Part shown: positions 1 to 7,719 of the stretch, one piece after another | How the letters are laid out: the number at the start of each line of letters is the position of its first letter | Position numbering within the stretch: the first letter of the stretch is position 1 | Assembly: GCA_003520455.1 (NCBI GenBank) | Contig: DOUV01000030.1 | Location: 1 to 18,076 of the forward strand | Length of the DNA stretch: 18,076 bases | Direction of reading: 5' to 3' | Source: Chloroflexota bacterium | Lineage (GTDB): Bacteria > Chloroflexota > Anaerolineae > Ardenticatenales > Ardenticatenaceae | Translations under genes and position numbers: made by a program | The notes under the pieces: model-generated | What the model was told of the DNA's origin: nothing | What the model saw: only the letters and a program-made list of their open reading frames with translations | The model's database searches: none

Positions 1-556
1 CGCGCACGTGGCTGGTGTCGTGGGGGAGGCGCCCCGCGCGCAGCCACTGGCGGAGGCCGTTCAGGAAGAAGTCGTCGGTGAAGTCCTCGCTCCAGAGGGT
101 GCTGTAGGGCACACCCGCTTTGGTCAGGCAGGCGTTGAGGTTGAGCAGGCCCACCAGCCCCGGCCACTGGCCCGACCAGTTGGCCACGGTGAGAATCGGC
201 CCGCGATGGCTGCGCAGCCCGGCCAGCACGTGGTGGCTGTATTGCCAGACCGCCTCGGCCACGATCAGGCGTGCTTCGGGATGGATGGTCGTGAACACGT
301 CCATGCCCATGCGCTGGTTCCAGATGAAGCCGTGGCCCACCTCCGGATCGAAGGGGTGTCCGCGCTTGACGGTGATGCCCTCTTTCGCAAAAGCGGCAAC
401 AAGTCGCTTCTCCATCTCTTCCTGTGCGGGCCAGCACACTTGATTCGCCGAGAGACGCTGATCACCGCTGGTGACCAGGACGACCTCGCGAGATCCAACT
501 GGATCAGGTCCTGCCAACGTTGGTACACGATAAAGAAGCATTCCATGTCCTTTCAT
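1..556 (-). CDS. L-fucose/L-arabinose isomerase-like protein, N-terminal part (runs off left edge)
   Basis: This partial gene reads from an ATG at 556-554 for 185 codons to the left edge with no stop. It resembles the N-terminal half of bacterial L-fucose isomerase-like proteins, which interconvert aldoses and ketoses in the cytoplasm using a divalent metal. The clearest family signal is the stretch around residues 125-165 ([18 protein letters not shown], then [14 protein letters not shown]). The early part looks like a Rossmann-type N-domain ([15 protein letters not shown], residues 26-39). The catalytic metal ligands of this family lie further C-terminal, outside the window, so activity cannot be judged. 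The ATG overlaps the TGA of the kinase gene by four bases (ATGA), which suggests translational coupling. Placing an isomerase after a ribulokinase fits an aldose-to-ketose-to-ketose-phosphate route. Family assignment is fairly secure; the sugar is unknown. Confidence 0.72.
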   Translation of the reverse strand, partial: MKGHGMLLYRVPTLAGPDPVGSREVVLVTSGDQRLSANQVCWPAQEEMEKRLVAAFAKEGITVKRGHPFDPEVGHGFIWNQRMGMDVFTTIHPEARLIVAEAVWQYSHHVLAGLRSHRGPILTVANWSGQWPGLVGLLNLNACLTKAGVPYSTLWSEDFTDDFFLNGLRQWLRAGRLPHDTSHVR

Positions 557-2201
557 GCGACACCCCGTAATGCTCGCAATCGTTTGAGGGGTGAGGCCGA
601 GTCTCGGCCGAAGTGAGTGACGAGGCACTTGTATTCGGTATAGAGGGCCTCATAGGTGGCGGAAGAACACTCGTCCGGCTTCACTCTGAGACGAGGTGGG
701 GGGACCATCGTTTCTACCGCATGCCCGACGGTCGGATGGGTACCCGCCGCGACCGCTGCCAGGATTGCCGCGCCGAGCGCGCTGGTCTGATCTACGGCGG
801 ACACCTCGGTCGGCATTCCTGTCACCGTCGCGTAGATATCCAGGAGCAGATCATTTTTGGTTAACCCGCCACCTGCACGGATCGATGTGACGGGTAGGCC
901 GGCCGCCCTGAATGTTTCCACAATCAGTCGTGTCCCAAAAGCCGTTGCCTCGATCAGAGCACGGTAGACGGCTTCGGCTGGCGTTTGTAAGGAGTAGCCG
1001 AAAATGACGCCGCCCAGATCCGCGTCTACGAGCGGCGTTCGACACCCATTCCACCAGTCGAGTGCCAGCAGCCCGCTCTGGCCTGGGCGGAGCGTCGCGG
1101 CCTTTTCAGAAAGCACCGCGTGCACTGATTGCCCACGGCTCGCTGCTTCTTCATAGTACGCTGGCGGCACGCTCTGCTCGACAAACCAGCCAAAGATATC
1201 ACCAACTGCTGCTTGGCCCGCTTCATATCCAAAGAGTCCGGGCACAATTCCGTCTTCAACGACCCCGGAGATGCCTTCCACAGCACCTCGTTCTCGGCCA
1301 TCAGCATGTGGCACGTGGAAGTTCCCATCACCATGAACAGGATGCCTGGCCCACTGACTCCACCTCCGAGGACAGCGGCGTGGGCATCGATGATCGGTGC
1401 TGCAACCGGCGTACCCGCGGCTAACCCCAATCGTTCGGCCCAGTGTGCGCTCAGCCCCCCAACCGGTTGGCCTGGTGCGACCACCGGCCCGGCCAGCTTG
1501 TCGCGGTAGAGGTGGATGAGCCCTGGGTGAAGCGCTGCCAGAAAATCAGTCCCAGGGAAGCCATCGATCTTGTGCCAGGTGGCTTTGTACCCGGCAGCGC
1601 AGGCATTGCGAGCCAGTTGGCCGGTGAGTTGCCACACAATCCAATCGGCTCCCTCGACGATCCGGTCGGCCACGGCGTACAGGTCAGGCGTTTCCTCCAC
1701 CATCTGCAGTGCCTTCGGTATGAGCCATTCGGACGAGATTTTGCCACCGTAGCGAGCGAGCCACCGTTCACCCCGCGCCACAGCCAACCGGTTAACCCGG
1801 TCCGCTTGGGCTTGGGCAGCATGATGTTTCCAGAGCTTTGGCCAGGCGTGAGGCTTCCGCCGGTAGGCATCCAGGAGGCAAAGTGGAACGCCATCAACAG
1901 TGGTGGGTAAGATCGTGCAGGCCGCAAAATCCAGCCCCAGGCCCACGACCTGCGCAGCGCTGATGCCGCTCTGGTCTAGAAGAGCCGGGACGGCGGTATC
2001 CAGAACCGCGAGCCAGTCGAGCGGGTTTTGGAGTGCCCACTCAGGAGGGAGCAAAGAGTCATTTCCCGGAAGAGCCTTGTCAATCACGCCATCAGCATAT
2101 GTGTGAACGGCGCCCACGACTACTTCACCTGTCTCAACGTCCACCAGTACGGCCCGGGCGGATTCAGTACCGAAATCAAGCCCGATGGTGTATCTGTTCA
2201 T
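553..2201 (-). CDS. araB: Ribulokinase-type FGGY carbohydrate kinase, interrupted by a one-base frameshift
   Basis: FGGY kinases phosphorylate pentuloses such as ribulose with ATP in the cytoplasm. Reading starts at ATG 2201 behind a good ribosome binding site (AAGGAGAAAAG). Frame one gives 306 codons with the N-terminal phosphate-binding motif [11 protein letters not shown] (residues 7-17), [10 protein letters not shown] (111-120), and VMGTSTCHM (291-299). Family similarity then continues only in another frame from about 1281 to the TGA at 555-553, with [26 protein letters not shown], a GGGLTKN adenine-binding motif and ALGAAI. The junction reads GAG GTG C-T GTG GAA where the family has [14 protein letters not shown], so one base appears to be missing near 1283. 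With it restored the product would be about 549 residues, close to ribulokinases of about 560. It could be a real mutation or a consensus error. The sequence pattern fits AraB better than xylulokinase or glycerol kinase, but the substrate is inferred. Confidence 0.8.
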
Positions 2202-2339
2202 CTTTTCTCCTTCCCCGCGAGCTCAACGAATGTATCGGGAAGCCAGATCCGGAGCCTCGGGGCCGAAAGGAGCAACCGGGGGATGTATTCCAGGCCAATC
2301 GAGCCAGGGCACAGCGGTTACACAGGTCTGCCTCTCTGT

Positions 2340-3791
2340 TCAGGAAGACGCCGGCTGCCGGGACGAGAGGATGTCCAGGGCGTTGTGACGGAGACTGAAT
2401 ACGCGTTCAAACTCGGCCTCAAAACCGTCGGGCACATAGTCGCCAGTTACGGGATCCAGGCTGTAGTGGCCTTGGTATTCACCCGCGACGATTCGCCTCA
2501 AGATGTCGACGAAGACGTCTACCTCGTCCTGGGTGTTGTAGCAGCCGAAGCTGATGCGTACCAGGCCTGGTACGCGACTCTTGTCACCGGCCTGTAGCTC
2601 CGCCCGGTACTGTTGCCGCTCTTTGTCAGAGAGCCTCAAAAGGAACGTGACGTATGGATGCGCACAAAAGCAGCCATTCCGCACTCCGATCCCTCCCTCC
2701 AAACTCAGGATCGAAGCAACCTTACTGTGAGGCACACCATGAACATTGAATGAGATCACACCAACACGATCTTGGCCCGCGACCAGTTCCTTCGGTCCGT
2801 ATAAAGTGATCCCTTCGACCACTGCCAGCCGCTTGAGCGCATAGGCGATCAGTTGGCGTTCATGCGCAGCGATCGACTCCATGCCGATGCTTTGGAGTGT
2901 CTGCATTGCGGCCGCCAAGGCCACAGCCCCGACGACATTGGGGCTCCCAGCCTCCTCCCGGTCAGGCAAGGCGGCCCACTCCACACTGTCGGTGGTGACA
3001 ATCTTGACGGTCCCACCCCCCACTTCGGCTGGCGTTCCCTGTTCCAGGCAATCGCGTCGTCCGATCAGGGCCCCGGAGCCATAGGGGGCATACATCTTAT
3101 GGGCTGATAGGGCCACATAGTCCAGGTGGCGCGGGTCATCCAGGGAGAGCATCCGGATCTGACGGTGCGGCGCCAGCTGAGCGGCATCGACGAGGATCAA
3201 GGCGCCGGCGGCGTGAGCCTTCTCGGCGAGATGATGAATCGGGTTGACCAACCCGGTCACGTTGGAGGCACCAGTAACGGCGACAAGCCGTACGCGCCCG
3301 GCGTACGTGGCAAGCTGGCGATCGAAGTCATCTTCATCGAGCATGCCCCATTGGTCGACGGCAGTATGACGCACATGCGATTGAAGACGCCACGGGAGGT
3401 CGTTGGAGTGATGTTCCATCAAGGTGGTGAGCACGACGTCATCCGGCCCCAATTCCAGGCGACGCATGAGCTTGTTGATGGCCTCAGTCGTATTTCTGCA
3501 GAAGACGACCACGTGCTGGTCGAACCGAGCAGCGACGAACTCGGCAACCATCTCCCGCGCATCGTCATACGCTTTGGTGGCGAGGCGTGACTTATATCCG
3601 GCGCCACGATGCACACTTGAATACCAGTGGAGGAAATGATTGACTGTATCGTACACTGGCCGAAGGACCGGGGTGCTGGCAGCGTTGTCGAAGTTGATGT
3701 AGGGAGCGTAGGAGCCATCAAGCAGTGGAACTTGACAATCTCCTCCGACGACATACTCACGAAGACACTCGATCGAGGGCGCGGCTTGCAT
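2340..3791 (-). CDS. Class V aminotransferase, cysteine desulfurase (SufS/NifS)-like
   Basis: A PLP-dependent fold-type I enzyme of the class V family; relatives remove sulfur from cysteine, or epimerise or transaminate amino acids. The ATG at 3791 is chosen over an in-frame start at 3962 because GGAG lies 7 bases upstream of 3791 and the longer start would run into the upstream gene. The product is 483 residues: INFDNAAST (32-40), EHHSN (126-130), VDAAQLAPH (201-209), the PLP lysine K232 in SAHKMYAPYGSG, and a C-terminal NGCFCAHPY loop (372-380). C376 of this loop aligns with the catalytic Cys of SufS-type desulfurases. The protein is longer than SufS (about 406 residues), with extra residues near 385-408 and a C-terminal extension after about 440. 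No sufB, sufC, sufD, sufU or iscU gene lies nearby, so a catabolic role is more likely than Fe-S assembly. Family is certain, reaction is not. Confidence 0.88.
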   Translation of the reverse strand: MQAAPSIECLREYVVGGDCQVPLLDGSYAPYINFDNAASTPVLRPVYDTVNHFLHWYSSVHRGAGYKSRLATKAYDDAREMVAEFVAARFDQHVVVFCRNTTEAINKLMRRLELGPDDVVLTTLMEHHSNDLPWRLQSHVRHTAVDQWGMLDEDDFDRQLATYAGRVRLVAVTGASNVTGLVNPIHHLAEKAHAAGALILVDAAQLAPHRQIRMLSLDDPRHLDYVALSAHKMYAPYGSGALIGRRDCLEQGTPAEVGGGTVKIVTTDSVEWAALPDREEAGSPNVVGAVALAAAMQTLQSIGMESIAAHERQLIAYALKRLAVVEGITLYGPKELVAGQDRVGVISFNVHGVPHSKVASILSLEGGIGVRNGCFCAHPYVTFLLRLSDKERQQYRAELQAGDKSRVPGLVRISFGCYNTQDEVDVFVDILRRIVAGEYQGHYSLDPVTGDYVPDGFEAEFERVFSLRHNALDILSSRQPASS

Positions 3792-3819
3792 AGGAATACT
3801 CCGTTGTCGACAAGATTCG

Positions 3820-4824
3820 TTATAGTTCGATGCGGACTCCGCTTTGCATCGAAGCCCATGCGGCTTCAACGACGCGCATATCCGCCAGTCCCTGCTCGCC
3901 ACTGATGATCGGTGTCTCACCGGTCTGGATGCACTGCGTGAAGTGCTCGATCTCTCCGACATACGGGTTGAGCGGTTCCACAGAATGCTCGGTCCATCTG
4001 CCGTTCAGGTAGCTCCGCACGGTCGCCTCTGGAACCTGAGATAGCGACTGTTCGCTGATCAGAGCCCCCTTCTCACCGTAGAACTCGATGCCATTCCGCC
4101 CCCACTCAGTTATAAAGCTCAGCGTGATCACCCCCAACGCACCGTTCTCATATTGTGCCGTGATCACTGCAACGGTGTCGGCATCGCATTGCGTGTGAAG
4201 CGGGGCATGGATCGAACTGACCGAGCGAACCGCGCTGCCCATCAGGTAGCGAATCGTATTGATGCAGTGGACCCCCAAATCCATGATCGCTCCGCCGCCG
4301 AGTTCCTTCGTCAACCGGAATTGGTCCAGTCGAAACGAGGGGCCCTGGAAGTAGGGCAACGAGATGAGGTAATCGCTTTGGACCAACGCGATGTCGCCCA
4401 GCAGATTCTCGGAAAGGAGTCTCTTCATGACCTGATGCGAGCCGTGAAACGGCATCATGTACGCGACGCCAAGGATCACCCCGGCTTCTGCCGCCGCACG
4501 GATCATGCGCTCGCATTCGGCCGTGTCCAACGCCATCGGCTTCTCGCAGAGCACATGCTTCTGATGTGACACCGCCAGGATCGTATGCTCCGCGTGGAGG
4601 TGGTTGGGAGAGGCAATGTAGACTGCCTCAACGTCCGGATCCTGACACAGGTCCTCGACACGAGAGTAGGCACGCCGGGCGCCATGCTTCCGGGCAAAGG
4701 CTTCGGCTTTCGTCTGGTCTCGATTGTGAACCGCGACCAGGGTCGAGTCACGAGCCTGTGTAAGGGCCGGCGCGAACCGGGTGTCGCTGATCACGCCCGC
4801 ACCAATAATTCCCCACGCGACCAT
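3820..4824 (-). CDS. Gfo/Idh/MocA family oxidoreductase
   Basis: A cytoplasmic NAD(P)-dependent dehydrogenase of the glucose-fructose oxidoreductase/inositol dehydrogenase family, 334 residues, the usual length. The start ATG at 4824 has a perfect AGGAGG ten bases upstream; an in-frame ATG at 4860 would add 12 residues before the nucleotide fold and is less likely. Residues 5-10 (GIIGAG) form the dinucleotide-binding turn. SPNHLHAEH (72-80) and CEKPM (93-97) carry the conserved catalytic-core lysine K95. GGGAIMDLGVH (177-187) contains the D182/H186 pair usual in this family. The C-terminal half is the beta-sheet substrate domain. It follows the sugar ATPase gene by 57 bases and precedes the class V aminotransferase gene by 28, so it is probably co-transcribed. 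It likely oxidises a hydroxyl of the imported sugar or cyclitol; the substrate cannot be named. Confidence 0.92.
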   Translation of the reverse strand: MVAWGIIGAGVISDTRFAPALTQARDSTLVAVHNRDQTKAEAFARKHGARRAYSRVEDLCQDPDVEAVYIASPNHLHAEHTILAVSHQKHVLCEKPMALDTAECERMIRAAAEAGVILGVAYMMPFHGSHQVMKRLLSENLLGDIALVQSDYLISLPYFQGPSFRLDQFRLTKELGGGAIMDLGVHCINTIRYLMGSAVRSVSSIHAPLHTQCDADTVAVITAQYENGALGVITLSFITEWGRNGIEFYGEKGALISEQSLSQVPEATVRSYLNGRWTEHSVEPLNPYVGEIEHFTQCIQTGETPIISGEQGLADMRVVEAAWASMQSGVRIEL

Positions 4825-4834
4825 GATTCGTAAG

Positions 4835-4840
4835 CCTCCT
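4835..4840 (-). promoter_or_regulatory. Ribosome binding site that fixes the Gfo/Idh/MocA start
   Basis: A perfect AGGAGG on the minus strand lies ten bases before ATG 4824. It supports this start over the in-frame ATG at 4860, which precedes the AGGAGG itself and would put it inside the coding region. Confidence 0.7.
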
Positions 4841-4881
4841 GGTGGTTGAGACTGTTTCATTCGAAAGGCGATGGCGCCAGT

Positions 4882-6414
4882 CTATGAGGCCAGGCGCTCG
4901 CCGTGGCCCATCGCGCTGATGAGTACTTTTTCCTGCGTGACCTCGCTCCGATCATACTCCGCCATGATCCGCCCCTGCCGCAACACGAGCACACGATCGG
5001 ACATGGCCAGTAATTCTGGCAACTCCGAGGAGATCAGGATGATCGATAATCCTCGCTGGGCTAACTCGTCCATAATGCGGTGGATTTCCGCCTTCGCTCC
5101 CACATCAATACCCTTGGTCGGTTCGTCCAGGATCAGGATCCTCGGATTGGTGGCTAACCAGCGAGAAAGCACAACTTTCTGTTGGTTCCCACCGCTCAGG
5201 CTCGATACTTTTTGCTTCGTATCTTTCGTCACGATCGCCAGCGCGGTGATAAACTCTCGTGCGATGCTCTCCTCTTTGTCTCGATAGACCCAATCGAGAA
5301 AGCCCACCAACCGGTCCAGAATCGCGAGTGTCAGATTGGATGCCACACTGCTGACGTGCAGCAGTCCTTCGCGCTTCCTATCTTCAGTGACAAAGCCGAT
5401 ACCGTGGGCAATCGCATCCGCTGGTTTGCGGATTCTGACTTGCTGGCCGTTCACAAAGATTTGGCCCTTGTCTGCCGGATCGACACCGAACAATGCTCGT
5501 GCAGTCTCGGTCCTGCCGGCCCCCATCAGTCCGCCGAGTCCCAAGATCTCACCCTTCCGCAGTCGGAAGCTGATATCATGCACGTCGGCGTTACTCAGTC
5601 CACGAACCTCAAATATGACTTCGTCCCCGGCGTCTTCTGGCCTCAAGGTCCGAGGAAAGAGATCGCTGAGGGTACGGCCCACCATCAGGTCGACGAGTTT
5701 TTGTTGCTCGAGTTCGTCGGCCTTCAGGTTTCCGACACAGGCTCCATCGCGAAGCACGATGACATCATCGGCGATAGCGAATACCTCGGCCAATCGGTGC
5801 GAGATGAAGATGACAGCGACACGCTCCGAGGTGAGCCGAGCAATGAGTTCGAACAGTTTGTCGGTTTCGCGGTCGGTCAATGCCGAAGTGGGTTCATCCA
5901 TGATCAGAATGCGGGCATTCGTCGTAAGCGCCTTCGCAATTTCGACCATCTGCTGCTGCGCCGGGCTCAGATTCTTCACCTTTTCCGTTGGGGACAGATC
6001 CATCCCGAGCCGGGCCAACATAGCCTCCGTATCCTGGCGAAGACGACGCCAATCGATCAACCCAGGCGTCCTGCCACGCGCAGGAAGCTTATCCAGGAAC
6101 AGGTTCTCGGCGATACTGAGACTGCTGACTAAATTGCGTTCCTGGTAAATGGTGCGAATGCCCACCTCCTGTGCCCGGCGTGGACTGTCGATCAAGACCG
6201 GATTGCCATCGATGGAGATATGCCCTGCATCGGCGGAATAGACGCCGGCCAGGATTTTCATGAGGGTGGATTTTCCGGCGCCGTTTTCGCCCATCACCGC
6301 TGTGACACGCCCGGGGCGAGCGTCGAGGTCGACGTCGTATAGCACCTGGACGCCTCGGAATGACTTACAAATCCCCCTCATCTGCAGGATCGGGGGAGGT
6401 GACTCCTCAGTCAT
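4882..6414 (-). CDS. Sugar ABC transporter ATP-binding protein (RbsA/MglA type, tandem NBD)
   Basis: This is the tandem ATPase of a CUT2-family sugar importer, acting at the inner face of the membrane with the permease encoded at 7720-8727. At 510 residues it matches RbsA/MglA length. The first nucleotide-binding domain has Walker A GENGAGKST (42-50), signature LSPAQQQM (149-156) and Walker B ILIMDEPTSAL (169-179). The second has a degenerate P-loop GLMGAGRTE (295-303), VTEDRKREG (342-350), signature LSGGNQQKV (406-414) and Walker B ILILDEPTKGIDVG (426-439). An aberrant second Walker A with Arg instead of Lys is normal for CUT2 ATPases, so this looks functional. The ribosome binding site is weak (AGAGAA). 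The gene follows the binding protein gene after 117 bases that contain an inverted repeat. Substrate class is inferred as a pentose or similar sugar. Confidence 0.96.
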   Translation of the reverse strand: MTEESPPPILQMRGICKSFRGVQVLYDVDLDARPGRVTAVMGENGAGKSTLMKILAGVYSADAGHISIDGNPVLIDSPRRAQEVGIRTIYQERNLVSSLSIAENLFLDKLPARGRTPGLIDWRRLRQDTEAMLARLGMDLSPTEKVKNLSPAQQQMVEIAKALTTNARILIMDEPTSALTDRETDKLFELIARLTSERVAVIFISHRLAEVFAIADDVIVLRDGACVGNLKADELEQQKLVDLMVGRTLSDLFPRTLRPEDAGDEVIFEVRGLSNADVHDISFRLRKGEILGLGGLMGAGRTETARALFGVDPADKGQIFVNGQQVRIRKPADAIAHGIGFVTEDRKREGLLHVSSVASNLTLAILDRLVGFLDWVYRDKEESIAREFITALAIVTKDTKQKVSSLSGGNQQKVVLSRWLATNPRILILDEPTKGIDVGAKAEIHRIMDELAQRGLSIILISSELPELLAMSDRVLVLRQGRIMAEYDRSEVTQEKVLISAMGHGERLAS

Positions 6415-6457
6415 AATCTATTCTCTGGTCAGGCGTCTACCGGGGCCGATAGAAAGT

Positions 6458-6511
6458 TGGGGCGTGAGCGGCACCGCAGGGACAAACATCGTTCCGCCCG
6501 CCCACGCCCCA
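6458..6511. repeat. Perfect 9-bp inverted repeat between binding-protein and ATPase genes
   Basis: TGGGGCGTG (6458-6466) is the exact reverse complement of CACGCCCCA (6503-6511), with 36 bases between them and additional GCGG/CCGC pairing inside. It fills the 117-base gap after the lipoprotein stop. Stable stems at this place in binding-protein operons often stabilise the upstream message so that the binding protein is made in excess. That role is inferred here. No T-run is present for intrinsic termination. Confidence 0.45.
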
Positions 6512-6531
6512 CCGCGACTAGGATAGAGTGC

Positions 6532-7542
6532 TCATTGGCTCGCCAGTTCGGCAGCTTTGTCAACGTTCTCGGAGGTAATCAGATACGTTGGGATCTCGAC
6601 GGTGTCAGACACTGTCTCGCCTTTGAGGTGCTTGATGCCGGTTTCGACTGCCATGTAGCCCATCTTGGCCATCGGGAGCAGCAGGGTGGCGTGCAGTCCG
6701 CCGTCTCGAACCGATTGCAAGGCCTCTTCCCCGCCATCGGTGCCAATCACGATCATCTCGGCGGCCCGACCCGCCGCGCTGATGGCCTGCAAGGCACCGA
6801 GCGCCATTTCATCATTCACGGCGTAGACGACATCAATCTTGGGTTGCGCCTGGAGGATATTTTCCATGACCGAGAGACCCTGCCCGCGATCATAGTTGGC
6901 CGGCTGCCGGGCAACGAGTTCGATGTTGGGATTCTTCTGGAGGATTTCGAGGAAACACGTGGCGCGCGTCACGGCGGTGAACTCGCCGACGATGCCGTCC
7001 AGCAGCACCACCTTGCCGCCTTTCTCACCCAGAAAGTCTGAGACATACTGGCCAACCTTGTGGCCATTCTCGCATTCGGTGAATACCACTCTGGCAATGG
7101 CCCCAGTACCCTCCATCTTCTCGCCGGCGTTGACAACGGTGATCCCGGAATCTACTGCTCGCTTCGTGACGTCGAGCATCCCCTGAACGTCCACCGGATG
7201 GAGTACGAGGAGATCCAAGTGCTGCTGGATGGCATCCTCCACCTGCTTGACCTGTGTCGGGAGGTCATTTTCGGCAGCGAAGACGACAAAGTTATCCGGG
7301 TTGGCGCCGCTCTTCTTGGCGGCATCCTTGCCACCATTGACGATTGTGGTGAAGACAGGATTGCCAAGCGTTTGGACGGCGTAGCCAATCTTCAGAGACG
7401 ACGGGTCAAAAGCCGGTGCCGCCTGCTCCTTGGCGGGTGCTGATGCAGGTGCTGGTGTCGCGGTCGGCCCACACGCGCCAACCAGCAGCGCCACAGTTAA
7501 GGTGATGACCAAAATGCGTGCTGGTATCCATAACTTGGACAT
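6532..7542 (-). CDS. Sugar ABC transporter substrate-binding lipoprotein (RbsB-like)
   Basis: A 336-residue binding protein of periplasmic-binding-protein type 1 fold (ribose-binding-like). It starts at ATG 7542 with AGGAG seven bases upstream. Residues 1-24 are a signal peptide ending in the lipobox LVGAC, so Cys24 is the predicted lipidated residue. A Pro/Ala/Thr-rich linker (about 25-45) tethers the domain to the membrane, a style frequent in Chloroflexota lipoproteins. The mature fold begins LKIGYAVQTLGNPVF (50-64) and continues through repeated Rossmann-like units such as VFAAENDLPTQVKQVEDAIQQ, LVLHPVDVQG and VVLLDGIVGEFTAVTR, then YAVNDEMALGALQAI and VIGTDGG. It delivers a sugar or sugar-like ligand to the permease. 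Gene order permease, binding protein, ATPase differs from the rbs order. A hairpin precedes its ribosome binding site, which may tune its level. Confidence 0.95.
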   Translation of the reverse strand: MSKLWIPARILVITLTVALLVGACGPTATPAPASAPAKEQAAPAFDPSSLKIGYAVQTLGNPVFTTIVNGGKDAAKKSGANPDNFVVFAAENDLPTQVKQVEDAIQQHLDLLVLHPVDVQGMLDVTKRAVDSGITVVNAGEKMEGTGAIARVVFTECENGHKVGQYVSDFLGEKGGKVVLLDGIVGEFTAVTRATCFLEILQKNPNIELVARQPANYDRGQGLSVMENILQAQPKIDVVYAVNDEMALGALQAISAAGRAAEMIVIGTDGGEEALQSVRDGGLHATLLLPMAKMGYMAVETGIKHLKGETVSDTVEIPTYLITSENVDKAAELASQ

Positions 7543-7561
7543 TCATGGTCTCCTTTGATGG

Positions 7562-7586
7562 ACTGCAACCCATTCCGGATTGCAGT
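7562..7586 (-). promoter_or_regulatory. Hairpin just upstream of the binding-protein ribosome binding site
   Basis: On the minus strand ACTGCAA and TTGCAGT form a perfect 7-base stem. It is extended by CC/GG after a single bulged T, with a small loop. It ends six bases before the AAAGGAGA ribosome binding site of the lipoprotein gene. Such a hairpin could protect the downstream message or tune translation. It is not followed by a T-run, so a terminator is unlikely. Confidence 0.4.
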
Positions 7587-7719
7587 GCCGCTAAAGTGGG
7601 AGAACGAGACGGAACGTTGCTCGCGAAGGACTTGGCCTGTTTTCGCTCTGCCGATACGCCGCTCCTTTCTCCTCTTTTGCTTCCGGGTCGATCCGGACCG
7701 ATCGGCTGAGTCCGTTATG

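Noticed and set aside
8..616. Plus-strand open reading frame of 202 codons at the left edge
   Set aside because: It is antisense to the isomerase-like gene, whose minus-strand translation has clear family motifs; the plus-strand product resembles nothing.
1281..1286. Programmed ribosomal frameshifting in the kinase gene
   Set aside because: There is no slippery heptamer or shift-promoting stop or Shine-Dalgarno element at the junction, and the family is not known for this. Mutation or sequence error is simpler.
3792..3962. N-terminally longer start for the class V aminotransferase at 3962
   Set aside because: It would run 143 bases into the dehydrogenase gene and add Ser/Arg-rich sequence unlike the family.
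5182..6132. Plus-strand open reading frame of 316 codons
   Set aside because: It lies wholly antisense to the sugar ATPase gene, which has all expected motifs. Long antisense frames are common in GC-rich coding DNA.
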